Shown: one piece after another, positions 15,548-24,804 of the stretch | Numbering within the stretch: the first letter of the stretch is position 1 | Layout: each line of letters opens with the position of its first letter | Position numbers and translations under genes: made by a program | NCBI RefSeq assembly: GCF_020400825.1 | Contig: NZ_JAINVH010000004.1 | Coordinates: forward strand, 62,001-126,000 | DNA length: 64,000 nucleotides | Source: Streptomyces sp. HPF1205 | Lineage (GTDB): Bacteria; Actinomycetota; Actinomycetes; Streptomycetales; Streptomycetaceae | Direction: 5' to 3' | The notes under the pieces: model-generated | Told to the model about the DNA's origin: nothing | Seen by the model: only the letters and a program-made list of their open reading frames with translations | Database searches by the model: none

Positions 15548-18500
15548 TTATTGCGCTTGTTCGGTCGTCGTGACGCCCTTCTCCGTCACCCCGGCGGCGT
15601 CGAACGTCGCCACCTCGTGCATGACCCGGGCCGCGCTCTGCACCAGCGGCAGGGCGAGCAGCGCGCCCGTGCCCTCGCCGAGGCGCAGGTCGAGGTCGAC
15701 CAGGGGCCGCAGGCCCAGCGTGGTGAGCGCGGCCATGTGACCGGGCTCGGCGCTGCGGTGGCCGGCGATGCACGCGGCGAGCACCTCGGGTGCGATGGCG
15801 CGGGCGACCAGCGCCGCCGCGCCGGCGCTGACGCCGTCGAGGATGACCGGGGTACGCAGGGCGGCGGCGCCCAGCAGCAGGCCGGCCATCGCGGCGTGCT
15901 CCAGGCCGCCGACGGCCGCCAGCACGCCGATCGGGTCGCCCGGGTCGGGCCGGTGGAGTTCCAGGGCGCGGCGTACCACGTCGACCTTGCGGGCGTGCAT
16001 CTCGTCGTTGATGCCGGTGCCGCGGCCGGTGACCTCCGTCGGGTCGGCGCCGGTGAACACCGCGATGAGCGCGGCCGAGGTCGTGGTGTTGGCGATGCCC
16101 ATCTCACCGGTCAGCAGCGCCTTGTTGCCCGCGGCGACAAGGTCGCGGGCGGTCTCGATGCCGACTTCGAGCGCACGGACCGCCTCCTCGCGGCTCATGG
16201 CGGGCCCGGCGGTGAAGTCGGCCGTGCCGGGGCGCACCTTGCGCGGCATCAGCCCGGGGGTGCTGGGCAGTTCGCCGGCGACGCCCACGTCGATGACGCA
16301 GACCTCGGCGCCCACCTGGTTGGCGAAGGCGTTGCACACCGCGCCGCCGGCCAGGAAGTTGGCGACCATCTGCGTGGTGACCTCCTGCGGCCACGCGGTG
16401 ACGCCCTGGGCGTGCACCCCGTGGTCGCCGGCGAAGATCGCCACCGCGGCGGGTTCGGGAACGGGCGGCGGGCACATCCGGGACAGGCCGCACAGCTGCG
16501 CGGAGATGATCTCCAGCATGCCGAGCGCGCCGGCCGGCTTGGTCATCCGCTTCTGCCGCTCCCACGCCTCGCCGAGCGCCTTGGCGTCCAGCGGGCGGAT
16601 GCCGCGGAGCGTCTCCTCCAGCAGGTCGTGCGGCTCCTCGCCGGGCAGCGCCCGGTTGCCGTACTCCTCCTCGTGGACCACCCACGACAGCGGGCGCCGC
16701 TGCGACCAGCCGGCCTGCATCAGCTCCGGCTCCTCCGGGAACTCCTCGACGTACCCGACGCACAGGTACGCGACGACCTCCAGGTGCTCGGGCAGGCCGA
16801 GTTCCGCGACCATCTGCCGCTCGTCGAAGAAGCTCACCCAGCCGACGCCGAGGCCCTCGGCGCGCGCGGCCAGCCACAGGTTCTCCACGGCCAGCGCGGA
16901 GGAGTACGGCGCCATCTGCGGCTGGGTGTGGCGGCCCAGGGTGTGGCGGCCGCCGCGGGTGGGGTCCGCCGTGACCACGATGTTGACCGGGGTGTCGAGG
17001 ATCGCCTCGATCTTCAGCTCGCGGAACTGCCGGGCGCGGGCCTTGGGCAGTGTCTTGGCGTACGCCTCGCGCTGCCGCATGGCCAGCGCGTGCATCTTCT
17101 CCCTGGTCTTCTCCGAGCGGATGACCACGAAGTCCCACGGCTGGGAGTGGCCGACGCTGGGCGCTGTGTGGGCCGCCTCCAGGACGCGCAGCAGCACGTC
17201 GTGCGGGATCGGGTCGGGCAGGAAACCGTTGCGGACGTCCCGCCGTTCGCGGATCACGCGGTGCACGGCCTCGCGCACGGCGGGCTCGTACGGTTCCGCG
17301 GCCGTCCCTTCCGCTTCGGCGGCGGGGGCCGGTGCCGGGTCGGCCCCGTCCACGGGCTCGGCGGGTTCGCCGGCCGGAACGGAGGGGTCGGCCGCTGCGG
17401 CCCCGGCGGGCTCCGGCAGCGCTTCGGCGACCGCCTGGGCGGGCGCGTCCGCCTCCGGCGTCCCGGGCGCGGGCAGGGGGGTTCCGGCGGCGGCCGCGCC
17501 GTCGGCCTGGACGGCAGCGACGGCCGGGGCGGCCGCGTCCTCGTCCGTGGAGCCGGGAGCCGCCGCGGGCGTGACGTGACCCGGCGCCGCCTCTCCTTGA
17601 GCACCGGCCGGCTCGGCGGGTGCGCTCGGCGCCGGGCCGCCGGCCTCCGCGGCCGGTGCCGTCCCGGACGGCTCGCCGTCCGCCGTGGCGACGGCACTTG
17701 GCGCCGCTTCAGGGGCCGCCGCGGCCGGGGTGCCCTCAGCGGCGGCGGTGTCGGGGGCGGTGCCCTCGGGGACCGCCGTCGGCTCGGGCTGCCCGGTGCC
17801 GGTGGAACCTTCGCCGGCCGCCTGCGGGGCGGGCTGCGGCGCTTCGGCGGTCACGGGTACGGGCGCGGGCGCGACCGGCCCGCCGGCGTCCGCGGGTCCT
17901 GAACCCTCGCCCGCCGCCTGGTCGGCGGGCCGGTCCGGCCCGGGGGCAACGGCGGCGGCGGGGGTCGCGGGGGCGGATTCCGCCTCTGCCGGAGCCGGCG
18001 CCTGGTCGGGCTCGGGGGGCTGGACGGACGCGGCCGGCTCGGGAGCGGCGGCCGACGCGGTGGACGCGGCCGGCTCGGGAGCGGCGGCCTCGGCCGGGGT
18101 GGGCGCCGGGATCGCGCCGTCGCCCTTACCCGCGTCGGGTACGGGCGCGCCGGCCGCGGCCGGAGCCGGCGCCTGCTCGGCGGCGGGGGCCGGTTCGGGG
18201 ACCGCGGCGGGCTCGGCGACGGGCACGGGGACCGGGCTCTCCGGGGCCGCATGCCGCCCTGAGGGTGCGGGCGCGTCGGCAGCCGTAGCCTCCGCCGTGA
18301 CGACGACGGGGGCGCCGGGCGCCTGCACGGCCTCGGTCCGGGCTTCGGGGTGGGGCTCGAAACCGGCGCCGGCCTCGGTTCCGGCCGGGTCCGGGGCCGC
18401 CTCCGGAGCCGCGACCGCTCCCTGGGAAACGTCCGCGCCAGGGGCGGCGGCGTCCGGGACGGCGGCGTCCGGGACGGCGGCGTCCGGGACGGCGGGCAGG

Positions 18501-19411
18501 TCAGGGGCCCCGGCGGGGCTCACGTCCGCAGCCGCGACCGTGACGGGCGCGGCGCTGTCGGCGGGCGCGGCAGCCACGGCCTCGGGGGCGGGGGCGGCCG
18601 GCGCGGCTTCTGGGGCGGGGGCGGCCGGCGCGGCATTCCCGGCCGCGGCCGGAACCGCGGCGTGCGTCCGCGCGCCCGGCTGCTCCGCCGTCCCGGCCCG
18701 GGCCGGGACCGTGCTGTCCGCGTGCGGGATGAGGGACTGCTGGGACGGCGTGTCGTCCTGCGGGGCCGGCCAGGCGGTGGCGGGCTGGGCCGGGTCCGGG
18801 CCGGTCTGCTGGGCGGGGATGCCGACCGCGGCGTCCGCGGGGAGGTCGAGGTATTCCGGACCGGCGGTCTGGGGTCCCTGCGCGTGCACGGCGGGGCCGC
18901 GGTCGGCGAGGGAGCGCACGGAGACACCGCCGCTCGGGGTGTCGGTGCCGGGCGGGCCCATGTGCAGCGGACGGCGGGGCGCGGGCGGGACCGCGGCCTG
19001 GGCGACGGGGGTGTCCGGAGCGGGGGGCTGCGCCGGGGCGTGGGCCTGGTCGAGGCCGGCCTCGACCGGGAAGCCGTCCGGGGCCTGGACCTGGACGGGC
19101 GGCGGGGGCGGCACGGGCTGCGGGTCGCTCCAGTTGCTCTGCGGGCCGGGCATCAGCAGGACGTCGTCCTCGTCGTCGAGCGGGGTGCCGGGCGGAGCCG
19201 GGTGGTCGAGGTAGCCGTAGCCGGGGTCGCCCTGGTATCCGGCCGCGTGACCCGCGGGGGTCCCGGCCTGCTGGTCCGCGCCCCAACCCGGCTGCTGCTG
19301 CGGTACGCCGTTGCCGGGAAGGCCGGGAACGTCGGTGTGCGGCGGGTGAACCGCTTCTCCGACGCCGCTCCCCGGCAGCCCCTCACCGGGGATCTGACCG
19401 GTGTCCGTCAT
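15548..19411 (-). CDS. cobT: Giant fusion: low-complexity region + BluB-like DMB synthase + CobT
   Basis: A 1287-residue protein. Residues 1-about 705 are Ala/Pro/Glu-rich low complexity with tandem VPDAA and AAPEPAAS-type repeats. Residues about 705-925 are a BluB-type flavin-destructase/nitroreductase domain (VIRERRDVRNGF, APSVGHSQPWDFVVIRSEKTRE, APYSSALAVENLWLAARAEGLGVGWVSFFDE). It makes 5,6-dimethylbenzimidazole. Residues about 925-1287 are CobT (AIFAGDHGVHAQGVTAWPQEVT, GEMGIANTTTSAALI, catalytic Glu in LGEGTGALLALPLVQSA). CobT attaches the base to ribose phosphate. The ATG at 19411 is the only reasonable start in a frame open to 19591. Confidence 0.9.
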   Translation of the reverse strand: MTDTGQIPGEGLPGSGVGEAVHPPHTDVPGLPGNGVPQQQPGWGADQQAGTPAGHAAGYQGDPGYGYLDHPAPPGTPLDDEDDVLLMPGPQSNWSDPQPVPPPPPVQVQAPDGFPVEAGLDQAHAPAQPPAPDTPVAQAAVPPAPRRPLHMGPPGTDTPSGGVSVRSLADRGPAVHAQGPQTAGPEYLDLPADAAVGIPAQQTGPDPAQPATAWPAPQDDTPSQQSLIPHADSTVPARAGTAEQPGARTHAAVPAAAGNAAPAAPAPEAAPAAPAPEAVAAAPADSAAPVTVAAADVSPAGAPDLPAVPDAAVPDAAVPDAAAPGADVSQGAVAAPEAAPDPAGTEAGAGFEPHPEARTEAVQAPGAPVVVTAEATAADAPAPSGRHAAPESPVPVPVAEPAAVPEPAPAAEQAPAPAAAGAPVPDAGKGDGAIPAPTPAEAAAPEPAASTASAAAPEPAASVQPPEPDQAPAPAEAESAPATPAAAVAPGPDRPADQAAGEGSGPADAGGPVAPAPVPVTAEAPQPAPQAAGEGSTGTGQPEPTAVPEGTAPDTAAAEGTPAAAAPEAAPSAVATADGEPSGTAPAAEAGGPAPSAPAEPAGAQGEAAPGHVTPAAAPGSTDEDAAAPAVAAVQADGAAAAGTPLPAPGTPEADAPAQAVAEALPEPAGAAAADPSVPAGEPAEPVDGADPAPAPAAEAEGTAAEPYEPAVREAVHRVIRERRDVRNGFLPDPIPHDVLLRVLEAAHTAPSVGHSQPWDFVVIRSEKTREKMHALAMRQREAYAKTLPKARARQFRELKIEAILDTPVNIVVTADPTRGGRHTLGRHTQPQMAPYSSALAVENLWLAARAEGLGVGWVSFFDERQMVAELGLPEHLEVVAYLCVGYVEEFPEEPELMQAGWSQRRPLSWVVHEEEYGNRALPGEEPHDLLEETLRGIRPLDAKALGEAWERQKRMTKPAGALGMLEIISAQLCGLSRMCPPPVPEPAAVAIFAGDHGVHAQGVTAWPQEVTTQMVANFLAGGAVCNAFANQVGAEVCVIDVGVAGELPSTPGLMPRKVRPGTADFTAGPAMSREEAVRALEVGIETARDLVAAGNKALLTGEMGIANTTTSAALIAVFTGADPTEVTGRGTGINDEMHARKVDVVRRALELHRPDPGDPIGVLAAVGGLEHAAMAGLLLGAAALRTPVILDGVSAGAAALVARAIAPEVLAACIAGHRSAEPGHMAALTTLGLRPLVDLDLRLGEGTGALLALPLVQSAARVMHEVATFDAAGVTEKGVTTTEQAQ
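18446..18494. repeat. 15-bp tandem repeat inside the cobT low-complexity region
   Basis: About three and a third copies of GGCGGCGTCCGGGAC encode repeated VPDAA units. It shows that the disordered region grew in part by slippage. Confidence 0.85.
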
Positions 19412-19458
19412 GCGTGCCCCTCGCCCATCGGTTTCGCTCCTTCCAGCCGCTGTGCCCG

Positions 19459-19486
19459 CCTCCCCCAGCGGTGCCGGGGGACCCGG
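19459..19486. repeat. G/C-run palindromic mini-element, copy in cobT leader
   Basis: CCTCCCCCAGCGGTGCCGGG followed by GGACCCGG. It has the same CCTCCCCC...CCGG...GGGGACCC layout as the elements in argB (32006-32037) and pheT (50443-50482). It lies 48-75 bp before the cobT start within an otherwise gene-free 527-bp interval (19412-19938). I saw no cobalamin-riboswitch core there. Confidence 0.55.
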
Positions 19487-19938
19487 CGCAACCCCCGCAG
19501 ACAAGAACGAGCGTGCGGGGCATGCGGCACGTCGGCCCGCCGGACGCCGAGCCGATCCTCGACTGCCCGTCAACGCACGACGACGGCACAACGATCCGTC
19601 AGCCTACCCGCACCGAGGTGCCGTGAGCCTCGGGGTCCGCACCTCGGGACGCATCTCACACGGCCCCCGTCCGCACACCCCCGACAGGCGCAAACGCGCT
19701 GCGCACCGGCCGGTTCCGCACCGGCGCGGAGCACGGCCCGGGTCACTGTCCTGATCACGCCGCGAGGCGGGGGAAGGGGGCCCGAAGCCCGGTCGGACCC
19801 GGCCCGTTCGCCGCCGCTCCGCCGCCCGGTTCCGCCCGGTTCCGGAACGGTCTCCGGCCGGTCTCCGGCCGGACGTCGAACGTCGGCCGGATGCCGGCCG
19901 CATGCCGGCCGGTCTCCGGCGGGGTGCGGGTCGCCGCG

Positions 19939-21165
19939 TCAGCGGCGGGTGCCGCAGAGCGCGAACGCCACCGACCTCTCGCGCTCGACCCATTCGCTGT
20001 CGAGTTCGACGGATTGCAGGAGTTGGCGCTCGACGTCGTAACCGCCCTCCTCCAGTGCCCTGCTGACGGCCTCGGCCTCGTCGCGCAGGGCCACCGCGGT
20101 GACGATCCGCTCCGGGCGGCGCGCGGCGCAGGCGGCCACGACGGCGGGGTCGGCGCAGCCGAGGCGGACGACGTCGGGCTCGGGAAGGTCCTCCAGGGCC
20201 TGCGGCGCGGTGCCGTGCACGACGTGCAGCGGCACCCCGAGGCGGCGGCCGGTGGCGCGGATCCAGTCGCAGGCGTCGGCGTCCCGGTCGACGGCGATCA
20301 CGGCCGCGCCGAACCTGGCCGCCTCGACGGCCACCGCGCCGTCCGCGGCGCCGATGTCCCACACCAGGTCGCCGGTGCGCGGCCCGAGCCGGGCCAGTTG
20401 GTGGGCGCGGATCTGGACCGGCACGTCGCCGCCGTACTCGGAGGCGGGCAGCGCCCAGCCCCGCACCGGGCCGGGGAAGCCGGGGTCGCGGCCGGCGATC
20501 CAGCCGCCCTTGCGCTGGGCGGTGGTGCCGCCCGGGCCCGCGGGCTCGGCCGCGGCCGGGGTCGCGCCGCCGACGACCAGGACGACGTTGGGGTCGCGCC
20601 AGATGTGGTCGGCGACCTTGTCGGAGGTCAGGACGGTCACCTGCTCCCGCTCGGTGCCCAGTGCCTCGCAGATGACGAAGGTGCGGTGCACTCCGGTGAG
20701 CAGCAGCGCGAGTTCGGCGGGGCCCGCCCCCGGCGAGGTGAGCACCGCGACCTTGGGGTAGGCGCGGCAGACGTTGACGGCACGGCGCAAGGTGCGGCCG
20801 GTGGCCACGACCACCCGGGCGTCGTCCCAGGGCATGCCGGCCCGCGCGAAGGCACGCGCCACGGACGAGACCCCGGGCAGCACCTCGATCTCCAGGCCGT
20901 GCTCGGGTGCCCGCAGCGCGCGGACCACCCCGAAGAAGCCGGGGTCGCCGTCGGCGAGTACGACCGCGCTGCCGCGGTGCCCGGCGATCCGGCGGGCGGC
21001 GATGTCGATGCTGCCGAGCACGATCCGCTCGGCGTTCGCGGGGACGTACGGCAGCGCGAGGTGGTGACGGGTGCCGGCCACCAAGGTGGCGGCGCCCAGC
21101 GCGGCACGGGCCGGTTCGGACGGGGGTGAGCCGTCCCACCCGATGACGGTGACCCGGTCGGCCAT
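19939..21165 (-). CDS. cobL: Precorrin-6Y methyltransferase/decarboxylase (CbiE-CbiT, CobL-type)
   Basis: A 408-residue bifunctional enzyme. Residues about 1-200 are a CbiE tetrapyrrole methylase (VTVIGWDGSPP, VVLADGDPGFFGVVR, EVLPGVSSVARAFARAGMPWDDARVV). Residues about 225-405 are a CbiT methyltransferase (GDLVWDIGAADGAVAVEAARFGAAVIAVDRDADAC). It methylates C5 and C15 and decarboxylates the acetate side chain of precorrin-6Y. Starts at 21165 (GGAGGG, 10-bp spacing) or 21183 (AGGA) are both possible. It leads the minus-strand cobL-cobT-cobA series. Confidence 0.92.
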   Translation of the reverse strand: MADRVTVIGWDGSPPSEPARAALGAATLVAGTRHHLALPYVPANAERIVLGSIDIAARRIAGHRGSAVVLADGDPGFFGVVRALRAPEHGLEIEVLPGVSSVARAFARAGMPWDDARVVVATGRTLRRAVNVCRAYPKVAVLTSPGAGPAELALLLTGVHRTFVICEALGTEREQVTVLTSDKVADHIWRDPNVVLVVGGATPAAAEPAGPGGTTAQRKGGWIAGRDPGFPGPVRGWALPASEYGGDVPVQIRAHQLARLGPRTGDLVWDIGAADGAVAVEAARFGAAVIAVDRDADACDWIRATGRRLGVPLHVVHGTAPQALEDLPEPDVVRLGCADPAVVAACAARRPERIVTAVALRDEAEAVSRALEEGGYDVERQLLQSVELDSEWVERERSVAFALCGTRR

Positions 21166-21325
21166 GCTCGTTCGACCCTCCATGGCGTGTCCTGCGTCCT
21201 GCGGAGCCCCGCACCGGGCGCGGTGGCGGTCGGCGAGCGCGGGAGCGCGCACGGCCCGGGGTGAGAACCCTAACCCGGCGCAGGGCCCGGTGAGGCCCCC
21301 CGGTCGGCCCCGCGTACTCGGCGGA

Positions 21326-21985
21326 TCAGCGCCAGTCGGCGTAGGCGGTGTAGTTGTCGTACGCGTCGTCCCGGTTCGCCCCTCCCGAGGCGCCGTCCGC
21401 GGACTCGTCGAGGTCCTCCGGAAGCAGGCTCCACACCAGCAGGTCGGTGCGGATCTCGGCCCAGCGGCCGTCCTCGGTCTGGGTGCGGACGATCCCGGCG
21501 TTGCGCAGCACGCCCTCGCTCACGCAGCCGATCTTCTGCGCCACCTGCTGGGAGGCGGTGTTGTCCGCGGCGGTGCGCAGTTCGACGCGTTCGAAGCCCT
21601 GGTCGTCGAACAGCCAGCGGCATACCGCGAGCACCGACTCGCAGGCGTAGCCCTCGCCCCGCGCCCAGGCGGCGGTGAGGTAGCCGATCTCGGTTCCGCG
21701 GATGCGCCAGTCGGTGTGCTGGAGCTGTACGGTGCCGACCAGCCGCTGGGTGAGCAGCTCGGTGACGGCGAGCACCAGGCCGCGGCCCTCGGCGCGCTCC
21801 CTGGCGGCGGTGGCGGTGACGTACTCGCGGGCGTGCCGGTCGGTGTACGGCTGCGGTACGCCCGTCCACGCGGTGACCAGTTCGTCGTTCATCATCTCCA
21901 CGAGCGCGGGGATGTCCGCCTCCTCGTACGGACGCAGCACCAGCCGCTCCGTACTGAGCGAGATGTCCGGAAAGGTGGAGGTCAT
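21326..21985 (-). CDS. GNAT N-acetyltransferase (RimJ/RimL-like)
   Basis: A 219-residue protein of the RimJ/RimL type: LSTERLVLRPYEEADIPALVEMMND, then GTEIGYLTAAWARGEGYACESVLAVCRWLF with the acetyl-CoA loop, then NTASQQVAQKIGCVSEGVLRN. It probably acetylates a protein N-terminus or a small amine. The ATG at 21985 follows GGAGCAGCG. The upstream ATG at 22033 lacks a ribosome site. Confidence 0.88.
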   Translation of the reverse strand: MTSTFPDISLSTERLVLRPYEEADIPALVEMMNDELVTAWTGVPQPYTDRHAREYVTATAARERAEGRGLVLAVTELLTQRLVGTVQLQHTDWRIRGTEIGYLTAAWARGEGYACESVLAVCRWLFDDQGFERVELRTAADNTASQQVAQKIGCVSEGVLRNAGIVRTQTEDGRWAEIRTDLLVWSLLPEDLDESADGASGGANRDDAYDNYTAYADWR

Positions 21986-22193
21986 TCGCTGCTCCGTAAC
22001 CAGGGCACGTGTGGATTGCACAGCATGCAGCATCAGGCGCGGCGTGCGCCGGGCAGGGTAGGCGCGGCCGGGAGCGCTGCCCGGGCGGGCGGCGCCGCGG
22101 GTGCGGGCCGGCGAACGCCCTTCCAGGGTAGGGGGAATGGCCGTCGGGGCGGGTATCCGTGAACGTCATCCGATGCTGCTACCGTCAGCCCGC

Positions 22194-22991
22194 GTGACAG
22201 TGCACCACGCAGCAGGAGTCGGGTACCAGCGGGCCGCGGGGGTATACGAGCGCTCCCGGCCCTCCTATCCGCTGGCCGCGCTGGCGGCGCTGGCGGACGC
22301 GCTGCCGCTTGAGCAGGGCCGGACCGTGGTCGACCTGGGCGCGGGAACGGGCAAGTTCACCCGATTGCTCGCGCTGACCGGCGCCGAGGTGCTCGCGGTG
22401 GAGCCGGTGAAGGAGATGCGCGAGCGCCTGGCGGAGCTGCTGCCGGGCGTGGCGGCGACCGGCGGTACCGCGGAGGACACCGGGCTGCCGGGCGGGTGCG
22501 CGGACGCGGTGGTGGCCGCGCAGTCCTGGCACTGGTTCGACGCGCGGGCGGCGCTGGCGGAGGTCGAGCGGCTGCTGCGGCCGGGCGGGGCCCTGGCGCT
22601 GGTCTGGAACACCTACGACACGTCGGTGCCCTGGGTGCGGGACTTCCAGGACATCTACTTCCGGCTCGCGCCGCGCGATCTGCCGAGCCCGCCGCTGGCC
22701 TCGGGTCTGGGCGAGCACCACCCGGGGGCGTGGCGCGAGGCGTTCGCGCACCGGGCGGGCTGGGGGCCGATCGAGGAGCGGCACTGGCCCAACCCGCACA
22801 GCACGACGGTCGCGGACGTGGTCGAGCGGATGATGTCCTCCAGCCACATCGCCGTCCTGGACGCGGCCGCGCAGGCGCGGGTGCGCGCCGAGGTGGAGTC
22901 CGTGCTGGGCGCGCACGACGCGACCCGCGGCAGCGGGGCGATCGAGATGCCGTACACCACGGACGTGTACTGGACGCGGTACGAGGGCTGA
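22194..22991 (+). CDS. Class I SAM-dependent methyltransferase
   Basis: A 265-residue methyltransferase of the UbiE/type 11 group. Motif I is TVVDLGAGTGKFTRLLALTGAEVLAVEPV (about 44-72), motif II is GGCADAVVAAQSWHWFD and motif III is LLRPGGALALVWN. Substrate not recognisable. A GTG start at 22194 is proposed. TACCGT lies 8 bp before it and no ribosome site is visible, so the mRNA may be leaderless. ATG 22173 is the alternative. Confidence 0.85.
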   Translation: MTVHHAAGVGYQRAAGVYERSRPSYPLAALAALADALPLEQGRTVVDLGAGTGKFTRLLALTGAEVLAVEPVKEMRERLAELLPGVAATGGTAEDTGLPGGCADAVVAAQSWHWFDARAALAEVERLLRPGGALALVWNTYDTSVPWVRDFQDIYFRLAPRDLPSPPLASGLGEHHPGAWREAFAHRAGWGPIEERHWPNPHSTTVADVVERMMSSSHIAVLDAAAQARVRAEVESVLGAHDATRGSGAIEMPYTTDVYWTRYEG

Positions 22992-23054
22992 GCGCACGAG
23001 GGCCGGCGGGCGGTCGGCGAGGCGCCCGGGCTCGCGCGGCCCGGGACGGCGAAC

Positions 23055-23082
23055 GGCAGGCGGCAGGCGGCAGGCGGCAGGC
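23055..23082. repeat. Heptanucleotide tandem repeat (GGCAGGC)4
   Basis: Four exact copies followed by a partial copy, in the gap between the methyltransferase and the small membrane-protein genes. Confidence 0.92.
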
Positions 23083-23166
23083 GGCGCCAGGACGGCCGGC
23101 CTGCCGCCGGGGCGTACGGCGGGGGTGGCGGACGGCGGGGGTGCGCGCCCGTAATACAGTCGACGC

Positions 23167-23535
23167 ATGCTCGACGCGGTCATCATCACGGTCTCCGTCA
23201 CCGCGCTGCTGCTCGCGGCGTGGTGCGGTTTCGCGGCGTACCGCGACTCGCCGACCAAGGACTGGCATTTCGGCGGGATGGCCGTGGTGACGCTGGCCGC
23301 ACTTGTCCAGTTGGTGGTCTCGATCGCGCAGCTGGCCCGCGGCGACCGGCCCGACCAGGGGATGGCGGTGTTCCTCGCCTACCTCGTGGGCGCGGCCTGC
23401 ACCATTCCGGCCGCGGCCTTCATGTCCCTGGCCGAGCGGACCCGCTGGGGCTCCGCCATCGTCGCGGCCGGCGGCGTCATCCTGGCCGTGCTCGAACTGA
23501 GGCTGCACGAGATCTGGGGAGCCGGCCATGGCTGA
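23167..23535 (+). CDS. Four-helix integral membrane protein, unknown
   Basis: A 122-residue protein with four hydrophobic helices (about 4-24, 38-60, 68-88 and 94-112) and short loops; the longest loop is RDSPTKDWHFG. It begins MLDAVIITVSVTALLLAAW. The 3' end overlaps the next membrane-protein gene by 8 bp, which suggests the two proteins work together. Family not recognised. Confidence 0.8.
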   Translation: MLDAVIITVSVTALLLAAWCGFAAYRDSPTKDWHFGGMAVVTLAALVQLVVSIAQLARGDRPDQGMAVFLAYLVGAACTIPAAAFMSLAERTRWGSAIVAAGGVILAVLELRLHEIWGAGHG

Positions 23536-24019
23536 CCGCACTTCGCCCGCCGAGTCCGCGCCCGCCGCGGAGCACGCCCCGCCCGGGTCCCCTCCCAGGC
23601 CCGCAGCCGCCCGGATCGGTACCGGGCCCGGACGGCTGCTGCTGTGGCTGTACGGGATCTTCACGGTGGCCGCGCTGTCCCGGTCGATCGTGCAGATCAG
23701 CACGAAGTTCCACCACGCGCCGCTGGCCTACGTGCTCTCCGCGGTGGCCGGGGTGATCTACGCCGCGATCCTGGCCGCCCTGGTCAAGGGCGGCGAGACG
23801 GCCCGCCGGGTGGCGCTGGTGTGCTGCTCGGCGGAACTGCTCGGCGTGATCGGGGTGGGGACGTGGACGGTGGTGGACTCCTCGGCGTTCCCGGACCAGA
23901 CCGTGTGGTCGTACTACGGGGCCGGCTACATCCTGCTGCCCGTGCTGATGCCCGTCACCGGGCTGATGTGGCTGCGCCGGGCCGCGAGGGAAGAGGCCGC
24001 GCCCGGCACGGGTGAGTAG
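23528..24019 (+). CDS. Integral membrane protein, unknown
   Basis: A 163-residue protein with a Pro/Ala-rich N-terminal tail of about 35 residues and four hydrophobic helices (LLLWLYGIFTVAALSR, YVLSAVAGVIYAAILAALV, VALVCCSAELLGVIGVGTW, GAGYILLPVLMPVTGLMWL). The ATG at 23528 lies within the end of the preceding gene, preceded by GGGGAG. The stop codon sits inside the first copy of a 23-bp direct repeat. Confidence 0.82.
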   Translation: MADRTSPAESAPAAEHAPPGSPPRPAAARIGTGPGRLLLWLYGIFTVAALSRSIVQISTKFHHAPLAYVLSAVAGVIYAAILAALVKGGETARRVALVCCSAELLGVIGVGTWTVVDSSAFPDQTVWSYYGAGYILLPVLMPVTGLMWLRRAAREEAAPGTGE

Positions 24020-24045
24020 TCACGCCCGGCACGGGCGAGTAGTCA
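24000..24045. repeat. 23-bp tandem direct repeat spanning a stop codon
   Basis: Two adjacent 23-bp copies with 22 identical positions, starting CGCCCGGCACGGG and ending GAGTAGTCA. The first copy contains the TAG stop of the membrane-protein gene. It looks like a recent local duplication. Confidence 0.9.
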
Positions 24046-24097
24046 CGCACGGCCGCCCCGCGCGGACACCGGTCCGCACGGGGCAGCGCGCGCGCCG

Positions 24098-24601
24098 TCA
24101 CGCGCTGGCGGCGTAAGGGGTGTCCGCCGACTTCTCCATGGTGACCAGGCTCAGCCGCCTGGTGACCGGCTCGGCCGCGCCCACCTGCTCGTAACCGCGC
24201 TTGCGGTACATCCGCAGGTTGACCTCGCTGCGGTGGCCGGTGAGCAGGCGGTACCGCTTGGCCTCGGCCTCGGCGGCGAGCCGGCCCTCCAGGGCGGCCA
24301 GCAGCCGTCCGCCCAGGCCGTGCCGCTGCAGACGCGGGTGGACGATCAGTTTGCCGATCCGGGCGGTGCCGTCCACGTCGACGTCGCCGCGCACTGAACC
24401 GACGACTTCCTCGCCCAGCCGCGCGACCAGGACCACGGACCGCGCGAGCTCGGCGCGCAGCTCGTCCAGGGTCTGGGTGAGCGGCTCGATGGAGTAGTCG
24501 CCGTACAACTCCGCCTCGCCCTGGTAGCAGAGGTACTGGAGTTTCAGGATCTTCTCCGCGTCGCTGTCGAGCGCCGTGGAGATGGTCACGCTCATGCCCA
24601 T
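24098..24601 (-). CDS. GNAT N-acetyltransferase
   Basis: A 167-residue single-domain GNAT. Strand 4 and the acetyl-CoA loop read IGKLIVHPRLQRHGLGGRLLAALEG at about 91-115, and the C-terminal part reads HRSEVNLRMYRKRGYEQVGAAE. The start MGMSVTIS at 24601 follows GGGGAGG with 9-bp spacing. Substrate unknown. Confidence 0.88.
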   Translation of the reverse strand: MGMSVTISTALDSDAEKILKLQYLCYQGEAELYGDYSIEPLTQTLDELRAELARSVVLVARLGEEVVGSVRGDVDVDGTARIGKLIVHPRLQRHGLGGRLLAALEGRLAAEAEAKRYRLLTGHRSEVNLRMYRKRGYEQVGAAEPVTRRLSLVTMEKSADTPYAASA

Positions 24602-24804
24602 GCGCGCACGCCTCCCCTTCGAATCCGTCCGGGCAGTTGAGGGTGGTGAGCGCCCGGAACGTGTGCCTGAACGGAGTTGGCGCGGGTGTGCGCCGCGTCC
24701 GTTGGCGCCGATGATCGCACAAACAATCCGGCCGGGTACCGCCCAGGCGGCGCCCGTCACGGTCTCGTCCGGGCGTGCCGAGGGTGCCCACTGCCGCTGA
24801 CTGT

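Noticed and set aside
15431..17902. 823-codon plus-strand frame opposite cobT/BluB
   Set aside because: Shadow of the minus-strand fusion gene; no motif and Gly/Arg-rich throughout.
19412..19938. Cobalamin riboswitch between cobL and cobT
   Set aside because: I looked for the conserved core (GCCACTG and AGTCAGG-like blocks) on the minus strand and did not find it.
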